Source: Aliivibrio_A sp016764915 (lineage in GTDB: Bacteria > Pseudomonadota > Gammaproteobacteria > Enterobacterales > Vibrionaceae). From it: 64,000 bases of DNA. Position 1 is the first letter of the stretch; every line of letters begins with the position of its first letter. This document shows positions 45,582-53,529 of this stretch, one piece after another. The position numbers and the translations under genes were made by a program. The stretch spans positions 1,612,001 through 1,676,000 of the forward strand of contig OZ245058.1 of assembly GCA_965224595.1 (NCBI GenBank), given 5' to 3'. Under the pieces are notes generated by a model. The model did no database searches. It saw only the letters and a program-made list of their open reading frames with translations, and had not been told where the DNA came from.

Positions 45582-45611
45582 AAAAAAGCCCCGAGATTGC
45601 TGTCAGGGCTT
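45582..45611 (-). terminator. Distal terminator of the tRNA-Gly repeat array
   Basis: On the minus strand, GAAGCCCTGA and TCGGGGCTT form a stem, followed by six T residues. It occupies the same place as the repeat-unit hairpins, but its loop and stem sequence differ, so it is probably the ancestral terminator of the tRNA operon. Confidence 0.7.
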
Positions 45612-45618
45612 CGTTGTT

Positions 45619-46246
45619 TGGAGCGATACACGAGGCTCCCGATCTTCGAGGTCTTAGGCGTGACCTCAACCTTGGCAAGCTTGCGCTCTACCAACTTTTT
45701 ACAGGGACACACACTTTTATCACTGCACGTCAGACACAAAAAAGCCCTAACATTTCTGTATAGGACTTTGATGTTTGGAGCGATACACGAGGCTCCCGAT
45801 CTTCGAGGTCTTAGGCGTGACCTCAACTTTGGCAAGCTTGCGCTCTACCAACTTTTTACAGGGACACACACTTTTATCACTGCACGTCAGACACAAAAAA
45901 GCCCTAACATTTCTGTATAGGACTTTGATGTTTGGAGCGATACACGAGGCTCCCGATCTTCGAGGTCTTAGGCGTGACCTCAACTTTGGCAAGCTTGCGC
46001 TCTACCAACTTTTTACAGGGACACACACTTTTATCACTGCACGTCAGACACAAAAAAGCCCTAACATTTCTGTATAGGGCTTTGATGTTTGGAGCGATAC
46101 ACGAGGCTCCCGATCTTCGAGGTCTTAGGCGTGACCTCAACTTTGGCAAGCTTGCGCTCTACCAACTTTTTACAGGGACACACACTTTTATCACTGCACG
46201 TCAGACACAAAAAAGCCCTAACATTTCTGTATAGGACTTTGATGTT
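45619..46246 (-). repeat. Four tandem 157-bp tRNA-Gly-derived repeats, each with a terminator-like hairpin
   Basis: Units begin at 45619, 45776, 45933 and 46090, with an exact 157-bp period; the same left boundary recurs at 46247 in the intact tRNA-Gly. Units are almost identical: the first has CAACCTTGG where the others have CAACTTTGG, and the third has TAGGGCTTT where the others have TAGGACTTT. Each starts with about 20 bases identical to the tRNA-Gly 3' end, CCA included. The T-loop is then replaced by about 20 foreign bases, and the variable-anticodon-D-arm region is kept with a damaged anticodon stem. The first 16 or so bases of the tRNA are replaced. The rest of the unit contains a hairpin ending in a T-run on the minus strand. 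Confidence 0.9.
46207..46240 (-). terminator. Terminator-like hairpin after tRNA-Gly (first repeat-unit hairpin)
   Basis: On the minus strand, AAAGTCCTA pairs with TAGGGCTTT (one G-U) around an 11-base loop, followed by a T-run. The same hairpin recurs in each 157-bp unit at about 46055-46083, 45898-45926 and 45741-45769. Confidence 0.7.
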
Positions 46247-46322
46247 TGGAGCGATACACGAGGCTCGAACTCGTGACCTCAACCTTGGCAAGGTTGCGCT
46301 CTACCAACTGAGCTAGTATCGC
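46247..46322 (-). tRNA. tRNA-Gly (GCC)
   Basis: A 76-nt cloverleaf with encoded CCA. The acceptor stem is GCGATAC/GTATCGC with discriminator T. The D-loop contains CAGTTGGTAGAG, the anticodon stem is CAACC/GGTTG with loop TTGCCAA (anticodon GCC), and the T-arm is CACGAGTTCGAGCCTCGTG. It is last of three tRNA genes, and its sequence is the source of the downstream repeats. Confidence 0.95.
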
Positions 46323-46331
46323 ATTTTTAGA

Positions 46332-46418
46332 TGGTGCCCCGGGCCGGACTTGAACCGGCACAGCGCGAACGCCGAGGGATTTTAAATCCCTTGTGTCTAC
46401 CAATTCCACCACCAGGGC
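46332..46418 (-). tRNA. tRNA-Leu (TAA)
   Basis: An 87-nt class II tRNA with encoded CCA. The acceptor is GCCCTGG/CCGGGGC, the anticodon stem AGGGA/TCCCT with loop TTTAAAA (anticodon TAA), then a long variable arm and the T-arm GCCGGTTCAAGTCCGGC. It lies 9 bp upstream of tRNA-Gly in the same transcript. Confidence 0.95.
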
Positions 46419-46517
46419 ACGCAATTCTGGATTGCGGTGCTCATAACTGACTTTAGTTAGACACCATCTAATACCGACTGATTTCAATCTCTCGATCTCA
46501 ATCGTTATTACAAATTG

Positions 46518-46591
46518 TGGAGGCGCCTCCCGGAGTCGAACCGAGGTACACGGATTTGCAATCCGCTGCATAGCCACTCTGCCAAGGCGCC
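46518..46591 (-). tRNA. tRNA-Cys (GCA)
   Basis: A 74-nt tRNA with encoded CCA. The acceptor is GGCGCCT/AGGCGCC, the anticodon stem CGGAT/ATCCG with loop TGCA at its centre (anticodon GCA), and the T-arm CTCGGTTCGACTCCGGG. It is first of the three genes, 99 bp before tRNA-Leu. Confidence 0.95.
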
Positions 46592-46640
46592 GTTGTCACT
46601 CAATCAGAAGTTTGGTTGCTTCCTCTTGGGTACGGGATGC

Positions 46641-46668
46641 ATTCTACGGATTCACTAAAGGGAGTCAA
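46641..46668 (-). promoter_or_regulatory. Promoter of the tRNA-Cys-Leu-Gly operon
   Basis: On the minus strand, TTGACT, 16 bases, TAGAAT form a near-consensus sigma70 promoter about 50 bp before tRNA-Cys. The bases after the -10 are GC-rich (GCATCCCG), the discriminator typical of stringently controlled stable-RNA promoters. Confidence 0.75.
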
Positions 46669-46766
46669 CACTATTTTAATAATTCTGTGCCGTTTGGCTA
46701 ATTTTGCATCAGAACGTCTATAAATCAGACTTTATCTCTCTTTGAGGCAAAGCTAAAAACAAAAAA

Positions 46767-46787
46767 AACGAGCTATATCAGCTCGTT
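46767..46787 (-). terminator. Terminator of pgsA
   Basis: An 8-bp perfect stem (AACGAGCT with AGCTCGTT), a 5-base loop and eight T residues on the minus strand. It separates the pgsA message from the tRNA operon. Confidence 0.85.
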
Positions 46788-46811
46788 TTCTTAAATCTAT
46801 TTTTGTTTTAT

Positions 46812-47369
46812 TTAATGATGTTTACTGTCTAGCAAATCATCTTTCGCTGCAGATAAGTATTGGAACATAGACCAATAAGTTAAAATTGTCGCCACATACA
46901 ATGAAGCGTAACCAACCCAAATCATATAATCGTTGTGGTGCCAAATTAATACCCATAGAGCAAACATTTGAGTCACTGTTTTCACTTTTCCAACCCACGA
47001 AACAGCAACATTCGAACGTTTACCAATTTCAGCCATCCACTCTCGTAATGCAGAGATAATAATCTCGCGCGCTATCATAGTAATGGCAGGAATGGTTATC
47101 CAAAGTGTGTGGTAATAGTCGGTGATTAATACTAATGACGCAGCCACCATGACTTTATCAGCGACAGGGTCAATAAATGCCCCAAACTTTGTTGATTGTT
47201 GCAGTTTTCGGGCAATAACACCATCTAACCAGTCGGTAAAACCTGCAACCCAAAACACAGCAGCGGCAGCCATTGCTGACCACTCATAAGGTAGGTAAAA
47301 GACCACCACAATAACGGGAATCAGAAAAAGTCGTGCCAGAGTTAAAATGTTCGGTATTGAAAATTTCAT
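46812..47369 (-). CDS. pgsA: CDP-diacylglycerol-glycerol-3-phosphate 3-phosphatidyltransferase
   Basis: Makes phosphatidylglycerol phosphate from CDP-diacylglycerol and glycerol 3-phosphate, the committed step to the acidic phospholipids. It is 185 residues with about five membrane helices. The CDP-alcohol phosphatidyltransferase motif DG-x2-AR-x8-G-x3-D-x3-D reads as DGVIARKLQQSTKFGAFIDP followed by VADKVM. It lies 66 bp downstream of uvrC, as in E. coli, and the tRNA genes follow. Confidence 0.95.
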   Translation of the reverse strand: MKFSIPNILTLARLFLIPVIVVVFYLPYEWSAMAAAAVFWVAGFTDWLDGVIARKLQQSTKFGAFIDPVADKVMVAASLVLITDYYHTLWITIPAITMIAREIIISALREWMAEIGKRSNVAVSWVGKVKTVTQMFALWVLIWHHNDYMIWVGYASLYVATILTYWSMFQYLSAAKDDLLDSKHH

Positions 47370-47435
47370 AATAAATTATTCTTAGTATTGGCTTTTTTAG
47401 ATGTAAGCTCTATTGGCTATAATGGTGCTCTAAAT

Positions 47436-49268
47436 TCACTTCTGTTGCAATGCATCATGTATCTTTTCTGCCAATGTACTGCTTATGCCCGGTACTTTGG
47501 CTATTTCTTCAACAGTTGCTCGGTTTAACTCTTGGATGCCGCCCATAAATTTCAACAGATTTTGCCTTCTCTTCGCGCCAATACCTTCAATATCTTCTAG
47601 TACGCTGCGCTTTCGCACTTTGGCTCTTTGTGCTCGGTGGCCACTGATGGCGTGATTATGACTTTCATCACGAATATGTTGAATTAAGTGCAGCGCAGAT
47701 GAGTCGCTTGGCAAAGAGAACTCCACTCCGCTGGTTTTGATTAATGTCTCTAGACCAGGTTTGCGTGTTGTACCTTTAGCTATACCGATTAAGAGCGGTT
47801 TCTTCGGCCAATCATCCCAGTGCGAGCTGATGATATCATTGGCTCGATTTAGCTGGCCTTTACCACCATCAATAAAGATAACGTCAGGAATTTTATCCAC
47901 ATCCAGTTGTTTACTGTATCTTCTCTCAAGCACTTGCCCCATTGCGGCATAATCATCACCGCCTGTAATGCCCGTTATGTTATAGCGACGATACTCCGCC
48001 TTCACTGGCCCCTCTTGGTTAAATACCACACAAGATGCCACTGTTTTTTCACCCATAGTATGGCTAATATCAAAACACTCCATACGTGTAATCGAATCAA
48101 GTTGCAGCGCCTTCTCTAACTTCTTAAATCGCTGATGCACGGTCATTTTGTGGTTCAGCTTACTGCTCAACGCGGTGGTTGCATTAGTATTGGCAAGCTT
48201 AAAGTACCGAGCTTTGAGGCCTTTCGGGTTTACTTGCAGTGTCACTTTATGCTCTGCAAGTTCGGTTAGTGCTTGTTCAAACACCTCTCTTTCTGGGTGT
48301 TCACCAATAACAACTCGAGATGGAATAGTTCTTCCTTCTGAGTAGTTCAAATAGTATTGACTTAGGAAGCTGGAAAACACCTCTTCTTTTTCTGTATTTG
48401 CCGGAATTTTGGGGAAATAGCTACGACTGCCTAATACTTTACCTTGGCGGATCATCAACAAGTGAATACACGCCATCCCTTTTTCGATAGCAAAACCCAA
48501 CACGTCAATATCTTCTGTACTGTCACCAGTGACAAACTGCTGCTCTTGAACTCGCCTCATCGCTTGAATTTGGTCGCGATACTTTGCAGCAACTTCAAAA
48601 TTTAATGTCTGACTCGCTTGCTCCATCTGCTCAACTAATTCGGTGATCACTTGCTGGTCTTTGCCCTGTAAGAAGAGACGAATATAACTGACTTGTTCGC
48701 TGTAGGCTTCATCTGAAATAATGCCCTCTACGCACGGAGCAACACATCGACCAATTTGATGCATCAGACAAGGACGATGGCGGTTAGCGTAAACAGAATC
48801 TTCACACTGCCTAACAGGGAAGAGCTTTTGCATTAAATGCAGACTTTCACGCACCGCTCCTGAATCAGGATAGGGACCAAAATATTCACCTTTTCGCTTT
48901 TTACTGCCACGATGAATCGAAATTCTAGGGTGTCGATGCTTGCTGATGAAGATATAAGGGTAGGATTTATCGTCACGTAACAACACATTATATTTGGGCA
49001 TATACTGCTTAATATAGTTGTGTTCAAGGATCAATGCCTCTGTTTCTGTATGAGTAACAGTAACATCAATATTGACGATATGGCTGACCAGTGCCTTGGT
49101 TTTTTCGCTTGGAATATTTAAGCGAAAATAGCTACCAAGGCGCTTTCTTAGGTTTTTAGCTTTGCCAACATAGATAACAACAGACTCAGCGTTATACATC
49201 CTGTAAACGCCTGGCTGCTGTGTCACACTGCTTAAAAAGTTTTTGGCATCAAAAGTTGAAACAGGCAC
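47436..49268 (-). CDS. uvrC: Excinuclease ABC subunit C
   Basis: The nucleotide excision repair nuclease, 610 residues. The GIY-YIG domain (PGVYRMYNAESVVIYVGKAKNLRKR) makes the 3' incision. A Cys-rich segment (CLMHQIGRCVAPC) and the UvrB-binding UVR motif (about residues 200-240) follow. The RNase-H-like domain (CFDISHTMGEKTVAS and VIFIDGGKGQL) makes the 5' incision, and a helix-hairpin-helix pair ends the protein. The GTG start at 49268 follows directly on the varA/uvrY stop, so translation is probably coupled. Confidence 0.95.
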   Translation of the reverse strand: MPVSTFDAKNFLSSVTQQPGVYRMYNAESVVIYVGKAKNLRKRLGSYFRLNIPSEKTKALVSHIVNIDVTVTHTETEALILEHNYIKQYMPKYNVLLRDDKSYPYIFISKHRHPRISIHRGSKKRKGEYFGPYPDSGAVRESLHLMQKLFPVRQCEDSVYANRHRPCLMHQIGRCVAPCVEGIISDEAYSEQVSYIRLFLQGKDQQVITELVEQMEQASQTLNFEVAAKYRDQIQAMRRVQEQQFVTGDSTEDIDVLGFAIEKGMACIHLLMIRQGKVLGSRSYFPKIPANTEKEEVFSSFLSQYYLNYSEGRTIPSRVVIGEHPEREVFEQALTELAEHKVTLQVNPKGLKARYFKLANTNATTALSSKLNHKMTVHQRFKKLEKALQLDSITRMECFDISHTMGEKTVASCVVFNQEGPVKAEYRRYNITGITGGDDYAAMGQVLERRYSKQLDVDKIPDVIFIDGGKGQLNRANDIISSHWDDWPKKPLLIGIAKGTTRKPGLETLIKTSGVEFSLPSDSSALHLIQHIRDESHNHAISGHRAQRAKVRKRSVLEDIEGIGAKRRQNLLKFMGGIQELNRATVEEIAKVPGISSTLAEKIHDALQQK

Positions 49269-49913
49269 TTAAAGAGACTCGGTATCCAAAATTCCATATC
49301 GAATCGCTAGATGTGTCAATTCGACATCACCACCAATATTCAATTTATTAAACAATCTGTAACGATAACTGTTGACCGTTTTCGGGCTTAGGTTTAATTG
49401 CTCTGAAATATCCGTCACTTTCTGGCCTTTAGTGATCATTAACATGATCTGTAATTCACGTTCAGAAAGTTCTTTAAAAGGATTTTCTGATGCAGGTGAA
49501 AATTGACTTAATGCCATTTGTTGAGCTATTTCAGGTGAAATGTAACGCTGGCCACTGTTTACGGCTCGAATTGCATTAACCATTTCATCTGGAGCGGCAC
49601 CTTTGGTTAAATAACCAGCAGCGCCTGCTTGCATCACTTTCGTGGGAAATGGGTTTTCCGTATGAATCGTGAGTACAATAATTTTAACATCTGGATTGAA
49701 TCGTAAAATTTTTCTGGTTGCTTCTAATCCACCAATACCGGGCATGTTCATATCCATTAGAACAATATCTGCCATCTCAGCACGGCACCATTTTACCGCT
49801 TGCTCACCGCTGTCAGCTTCCCCTACTACTTTAATTCCACGGACGTCTTCTAAAATACGTCTAATCCCTGTGCGAACCAGCTCATGATCATCTACAAGGA
49901 ATACTTTAATCAA
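49269..49913 (-). CDS. varA: VarA/UvrY/GacA response regulator
   Basis: A 214-residue LuxR-type response regulator of the BarA/VarS-UvrY/VarA system, which drives CsrB-type small RNAs and so controls CsrA. The receiver domain has the acidic pair in LVDDHELVRTG, phospho-acceptor Asp54 in VLMDMNMPG, and Lys near 104 (YLTKGAAP). The C-terminal LuxR helix-turn-helix reads LSERELQIMLMITKGQKVTDISEQLNLSPKTVNSYR. The sequence closely follows Vibrio VarA as I remember it. I chose the TTG at 49913 (MIKVFLVDDHE), 8 bases after GGAG; the upstream in-frame start adds seven residues foreign to the family. Confidence 0.93.
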   Translation of the reverse strand: MIKVFLVDDHELVRTGIRRILEDVRGIKVVGEADSGEQAVKWCRAEMADIVLMDMNMPGIGGLEATRKILRFNPDVKIIVLTIHTENPFPTKVMQAGAAGYLTKGAAPDEMVNAIRAVNSGQRYISPEIAQQMALSQFSPASENPFKELSERELQIMLMITKGQKVTDISEQLNLSPKTVNSYRYRLFNKLNIGGDVELTHLAIRYGILDTESL

Positions 49914-50078
49914 ACTTGTATCTCCACATATCACTATTCACTTTTTTATTTCAATTTCGACTTTTAACATTACACGCAAAATTGTTACTCAAAGATTCTA
50001 ACTCAACTGATATTAAAAACTCATTTTCTTTTTGCGTCATATCCCATAGTCTTAATAAAATACATTAAATTGCTGAAA

Positions 50079-50168
50079 ATGACAGTAAAAAACCATGATT
50101 TGTCTTCTATCATTACAGCGATTAATAACTTACCTGATTGGCTCGATGTCCTCTCATTCTTAAAATAA
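50079..50168 (+). CDS. Possible 29-residue small protein
   Basis: An ATG at 50079 opens a 29-codon frame (MTVKNHDLSSIITAINNLP then DWLDVLSFLK) that ends 8 bp inside the 3' end of convergent polB. Composition is protein-like, with an amphipathic or weakly hydrophobic C-terminal half. The ribosome-binding site is poor, and I know of no homologue. It is the only candidate gene in the 245-bp gap between varA and polB. Confidence 0.25.
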   Translation: MTVKNHDLSSIITAINNLPDWLDVLSFLK

Positions 50169-52517
50169 ACCCATTTGAGGTTTGGTTAATTCATCAAAGC
50201 TTAAACCGATAAATGGCAGAATACCATCTGCGACGGGCATAAGCTGCTTTTCAACATAATGTTCATAATCAATAGTGCTGGTGACCACTTCTAATGGCTC
50301 GGGTCCATTTAGAGTGATCAGATATTCAATCCAACCACCATTTTGATACTGCAGTGGTCGACCCAGTTTGCGATTATGTTCATCGGCAATTCTAGCCGCT
50401 CTAACATGCGGCGGTACGTTTTTCTGGTACTCATCTAATTTTCGGCGCAGACGCTTGCGATAAATTAACCGTTGGTCAAACTCACCAGACAACGTTCTCT
50501 GATGATAATCAAGCACATAATCAACCACCTCTAACTGGTGAAACACTCGATGATACAGCTCTTGTTGAAATTGCTGAGAGAGTGGTGTCCAATCGGTTCT
50601 TACTGACTCTAACCCCTTATAAATCATCTTCTGTTGACCATCTTTTAATACTAAGCCAGCATAACGTTTTTTACTGCCGAGCTCCGACCCGCGAATAGTC
50701 GGCATGAGAAACTTCACATAGTGGGTCTCATACTCCAACTCTAAATGGTTATCTAAATTGAACGTCTGCTTCAATTCAGCTGTCCATTGCTTATTAATAG
50801 ACTCCACCAGCATAGAGCCTACATCATTGGCCTGTACTTCGGTTTTTGGGCTGCCCAGAGAGACAAATACACTGTCGGTATCACCATAAATCACCTCATA
50901 ACCGTGTAGCTCAATCATCTCTCGGGTTTGATTCAATACTTGATGCCCACGCATCGTAATCGAAGAGGCAAGTCGGTGATCGAAAAAGCGGCATCCCGAA
51001 GACCCTAGCACCCCGTAAAATGAGTTCATGATGATCTTGATGGCTTGAGAAAATGCCGCGTTGCCCTCTTTTTTGGCGACATCACGGGCTGCCCATAAGT
51101 TTTCAATCATCTCAGGTAAAAAGTGTTTTTGGCGATGAAAACGCCCACCTCTAAAACCGGCGATGGCTCCCTCTTTCCCCTCTTCCAATTTCAGCCCTTC
51201 AATTAAGCCGAGTGGATCGATTTTAAAGGAGCGAATAATCGAAGGGTAAAGTGATTTAAAATCTAGGACCAACACTGAATCATACAAACCTGGTTTAGAC
51301 TCCATGACAAAACCGCCAGGGCTTGCTATCCAATCATCACTTTTCAGATTTGGAGCCACGTAACCTGAACGGTGCAATTTAGGCAGGTATAAGTTGGTAA
51401 AAGCAGCAACAGAGCCTCCCATTTTGTCCAATTCAATACCGGTTAGTTTGGTACGCTCAATCAAAAAATCGATGACGTTGGTTTTTTCAAAAATTTTGGT
51501 TACCAAAACGCAATCTTGCAAATTGTATTTTGCTAAAGCCAATTTATCTTGACGGAACATTCGATTAATTTCGTCCATTCGGTCGTAGGCGTTATGAATA
51601 GATTTCCCTTCATTAAGCAGCTGTTGCGACACAGACTCAAGCGACCAACTGCTGAAGTTGTAAGTCGCCATTTTCAGACTGCCAATCCCGTCTAATACCA
51701 CTCTGCCAGGAAGGGATAAAAAGCCTTGTCTGCGATTACTGGTCGAGGCTCTAAAATAGGCTTTGCTCTTGCCCCTTCCAATACGAAATGGCAGTTTATG
51801 CCACTCAGCACGTTTAATCAGTAGACGAAAATCGAAATCAACCACACTCCAACCGATCACTAAGTCTGGGTCATACGTTTGAAACCATCGCTCAAGTGCA
51901 ATTAATAACGCTTTCTCATCTCCCACCCACTCAATGACCGTTTCACTGCATTGTTGTGGATCGCCAATCATGATCACTCTGCTGTCTCGTTCGTTATGCA
52001 AGCCAACTGAATAGAGTATTCCTTTTTCTGAGCACTCTATATCAAGCGAAACGATCGATAGATCGGGTTGATAACTGCCCGTTTTGGCTTTGACTTGGCT
52101 ATATTGCGTATAACCTAATCTGGGTTTGGGGTTACCAATAAAGTGGACTCCACCGCAGATAAAGCGCTCCATTAAATAGCGATCTGCTAACCGAATGTCC
52201 GCTTCAAAATTTTCAATACCATGTTCATTAAAAACGGCGACCGCCAGCTGCATAGCTCTTGACGTCTGAAAATAACAACCCGATACATGTTGATGGTCAA
52301 ATGTAGTTAAGCTCAGTGTTTTTATTTGGTGGGGGATAGCGTGTTTGTTCAATAGTGTATTGATCTGCTCTATCGATTCAACAGCAACAAAACAGACGGG
52401 TTGTTCTGAAGGGATGACCAGCTGCACAGGCCCATCAACGGTGCTTAACCAGAGGGTTAACTCAGTACCATTGGCTACATCTCGGCTGTGGCGTGTTAAA
52501 AGAAAGCCTTGCTGCAC
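50160..52517 (-). CDS. polB: DNA polymerase II
   Basis: A family B DNA polymerase for repair and lesion bypass, 785 residues (E. coli 783). The 3'-5' exonuclease has SLDIECSEKG (Exo I) and VIGWSVVDFDFRLL (Exo II). The polymerase has DFKSLYPSIIRSFKIDP (motif A), KIIMNSFYGVLGSSGCRFFD (motif B) and IYGDTDSVFVSLG (motif C). All catalytic aspartates are present. The GTG at 52517, with TTGAGG upstream, gives the family length. No LexA box was found in the upstream 40 bp, although E. coli polB is SOS-controlled. Confidence 0.95.
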   Translation of the reverse strand: MQQGFLLTRHSRDVANGTELTLWLSTVDGPVQLVIPSEQPVCFVAVESIEQINTLLNKHAIPHQIKTLSLTTFDHQHVSGCYFQTSRAMQLAVAVFNEHGIENFEADIRLADRYLMERFICGGVHFIGNPKPRLGYTQYSQVKAKTGSYQPDLSIVSLDIECSEKGILYSVGLHNERDSRVIMIGDPQQCSETVIEWVGDEKALLIALERWFQTYDPDLVIGWSVVDFDFRLLIKRAEWHKLPFRIGRGKSKAYFRASTSNRRQGFLSLPGRVVLDGIGSLKMATYNFSSWSLESVSQQLLNEGKSIHNAYDRMDEINRMFRQDKLALAKYNLQDCVLVTKIFEKTNVIDFLIERTKLTGIELDKMGGSVAAFTNLYLPKLHRSGYVAPNLKSDDWIASPGGFVMESKPGLYDSVLVLDFKSLYPSIIRSFKIDPLGLIEGLKLEEGKEGAIAGFRGGRFHRQKHFLPEMIENLWAARDVAKKEGNAAFSQAIKIIMNSFYGVLGSSGCRFFDHRLASSITMRGHQVLNQTREMIELHGYEVIYGDTDSVFVSLGSPKTEVQANDVGSMLVESINKQWTAELKQTFNLDNHLELEYETHYVKFLMPTIRGSELGSKKRYAGLVLKDGQQKMIYKGLESVRTDWTPLSQQFQQELYHRVFHQLEVVDYVLDYHQRTLSGEFDQRLIYRKRLRRKLDEYQKNVPPHVRAARIADEHNRKLGRPLQYQNGGWIEYLITLNGPEPLEVVTSTIDYEHYVEKQLMPVADGILPFIGLSFDELTKPQMGLF

Positions 52518-52552
52518 AACAACCTCAATATGACAATAATAGTGATATTATA

Positions 52553-53332
52553 CTACCCTATTTTTCGCTCTATGCGCTCAAACTCATCAATCACCCAACG
52601 GCCAAACTCATCAAACAGGGCTATGACTGAACGCTTAGGGATACGTCGCCCTTGCAGCAAAATATTCATCCGTTCAATTTGCAGTGCTTTATCTGGGTAG
52701 TATTCAAGAAATTTTTCACCACACTCAACAGGAGAGTCATACCAGCCTTTGTCTCGATGCATCACTAACGAGTAGCAACTTCTGAGGATTTTTTTGGCCA
52801 ATTTAATTTGCGGTTCAATTTGGTCTTGTACTGCCGTGGCACTGATGATCTTCTTTCGATAAGTAGTGTGCCACTGTTCGACATCCATGTTCATATTTTT
52901 GGCGATCTCCCAGCTTGGTTCAAACGTACCAAACCGAGTAGCGAGATCATCACCAAATATACACACACAGCAGTGTTTCAACCAAAATCCCCATGAGAAT
53001 ATAAATTCAAGATCCAATACCTCTTGTGTATCGCCCACATTAAATGAGATATCGGTAATTTGCGGAAATTGTCTTTTAAATCGCCACTTAATGGTATTCA
53101 GCGTCGTCTGTTGTCGTGGTGTGAGCGCAACCTTAGTGACAATAGTGACATCAAGGTTTGACTTGCCAGGGATAGCTTCTCTTCGTGCTACGCTGCCAAA
53201 CAGATAAATACTGTGAATCGAACCACCAGCGGCGGCTCGAAGATTGGTAATAAGCGCCTTAATAACCGGTTCAAACTCTTGTTGAAAAGGGGCAGTAGAG
53301 TTAATCACCGACAATTTTTTACTGTGAGACAA
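52553..53332 (-). CDS. Nucleotidyltransferase-fold protein of unknown role
   Basis: About 259 residues. The N-terminal third carries the pol-beta nucleotidyltransferase signature: IYLFGSVARRE followed by SNLDVTIV, where the usual S-D-x-D pair is S-N-x-D, so one metal-binding Asp is changed to Asn. The rest is helical (KKIISATAVQDQIEPQIKLAKKILRSCYSLVM and a late LFDEFGRWVIDEFERIERKIG), recalling minimal nucleotidyltransferases with attached HEPN-like helices. The start is uncertain: TTG at 53332 has GGAG 5 bases upstream; TTG at 53362 is an alternative. It lies 35 bp upstream of polB and may be co-transcribed with it. Confidence 0.65.
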   Translation of the reverse strand: MSHSKKLSVINSTAPFQQEFEPVIKALITNLRAAAGGSIHSIYLFGSVARREAIPGKSNLDVTIVTKVALTPRQQTTLNTIKWRFKRQFPQITDISFNVGDTQEVLDLEFIFSWGFWLKHCCVCIFGDDLATRFGTFEPSWEIAKNMNMDVEQWHTTYRKKIISATAVQDQIEPQIKLAKKILRSCYSLVMHRDKGWYDSPVECGEKFLEYYPDKALQIERMNILLQGRRIPKRSVIALFDEFGRWVIDEFERIERKIG

Positions 53333-53529
53333 ATTTGGCTCCAATCTCCAAAAAAAGACCAAGGAAGATTACCCGAGTTTCATAATGAATCAAGTCATAG
53401 CGCACTATTTTAGCGGCAAAGCCACAATTGATTTATTTGCATCAAATTGCCACAACGTGCTCGCAGAGCTTGGCGTAATATCCAGTTCATGATATTTTCA
53501 CACCACTATTTATATTGGGAATTTCTATC

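Noticed and set aside
45619..46246. CRISPR array or integron attC (VCR-type) cassettes
   Set aside because: The units are directly tandem with no variable spacers, and they match the tRNA-Gly gene rather than attC core sites. No integrase or gene cassettes are present.
45498..46316. Several overlapping 60-140 codon open frames on both strands in the tRNA-Gly repeat array
   Set aside because: They arise from the 157-bp unit, which is not a multiple of three, read through in several frames. They repeat the same peptide, contain tRNA sequence and terminators, and lack ribosome-binding sites.
52518..52552. LexA box before polB
   Set aside because: No CTGT-N8-ACAG pattern was found in the short gap to the upstream gene. 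A promoter could lie further upstream, beyond the nucleotidyltransferase gene.
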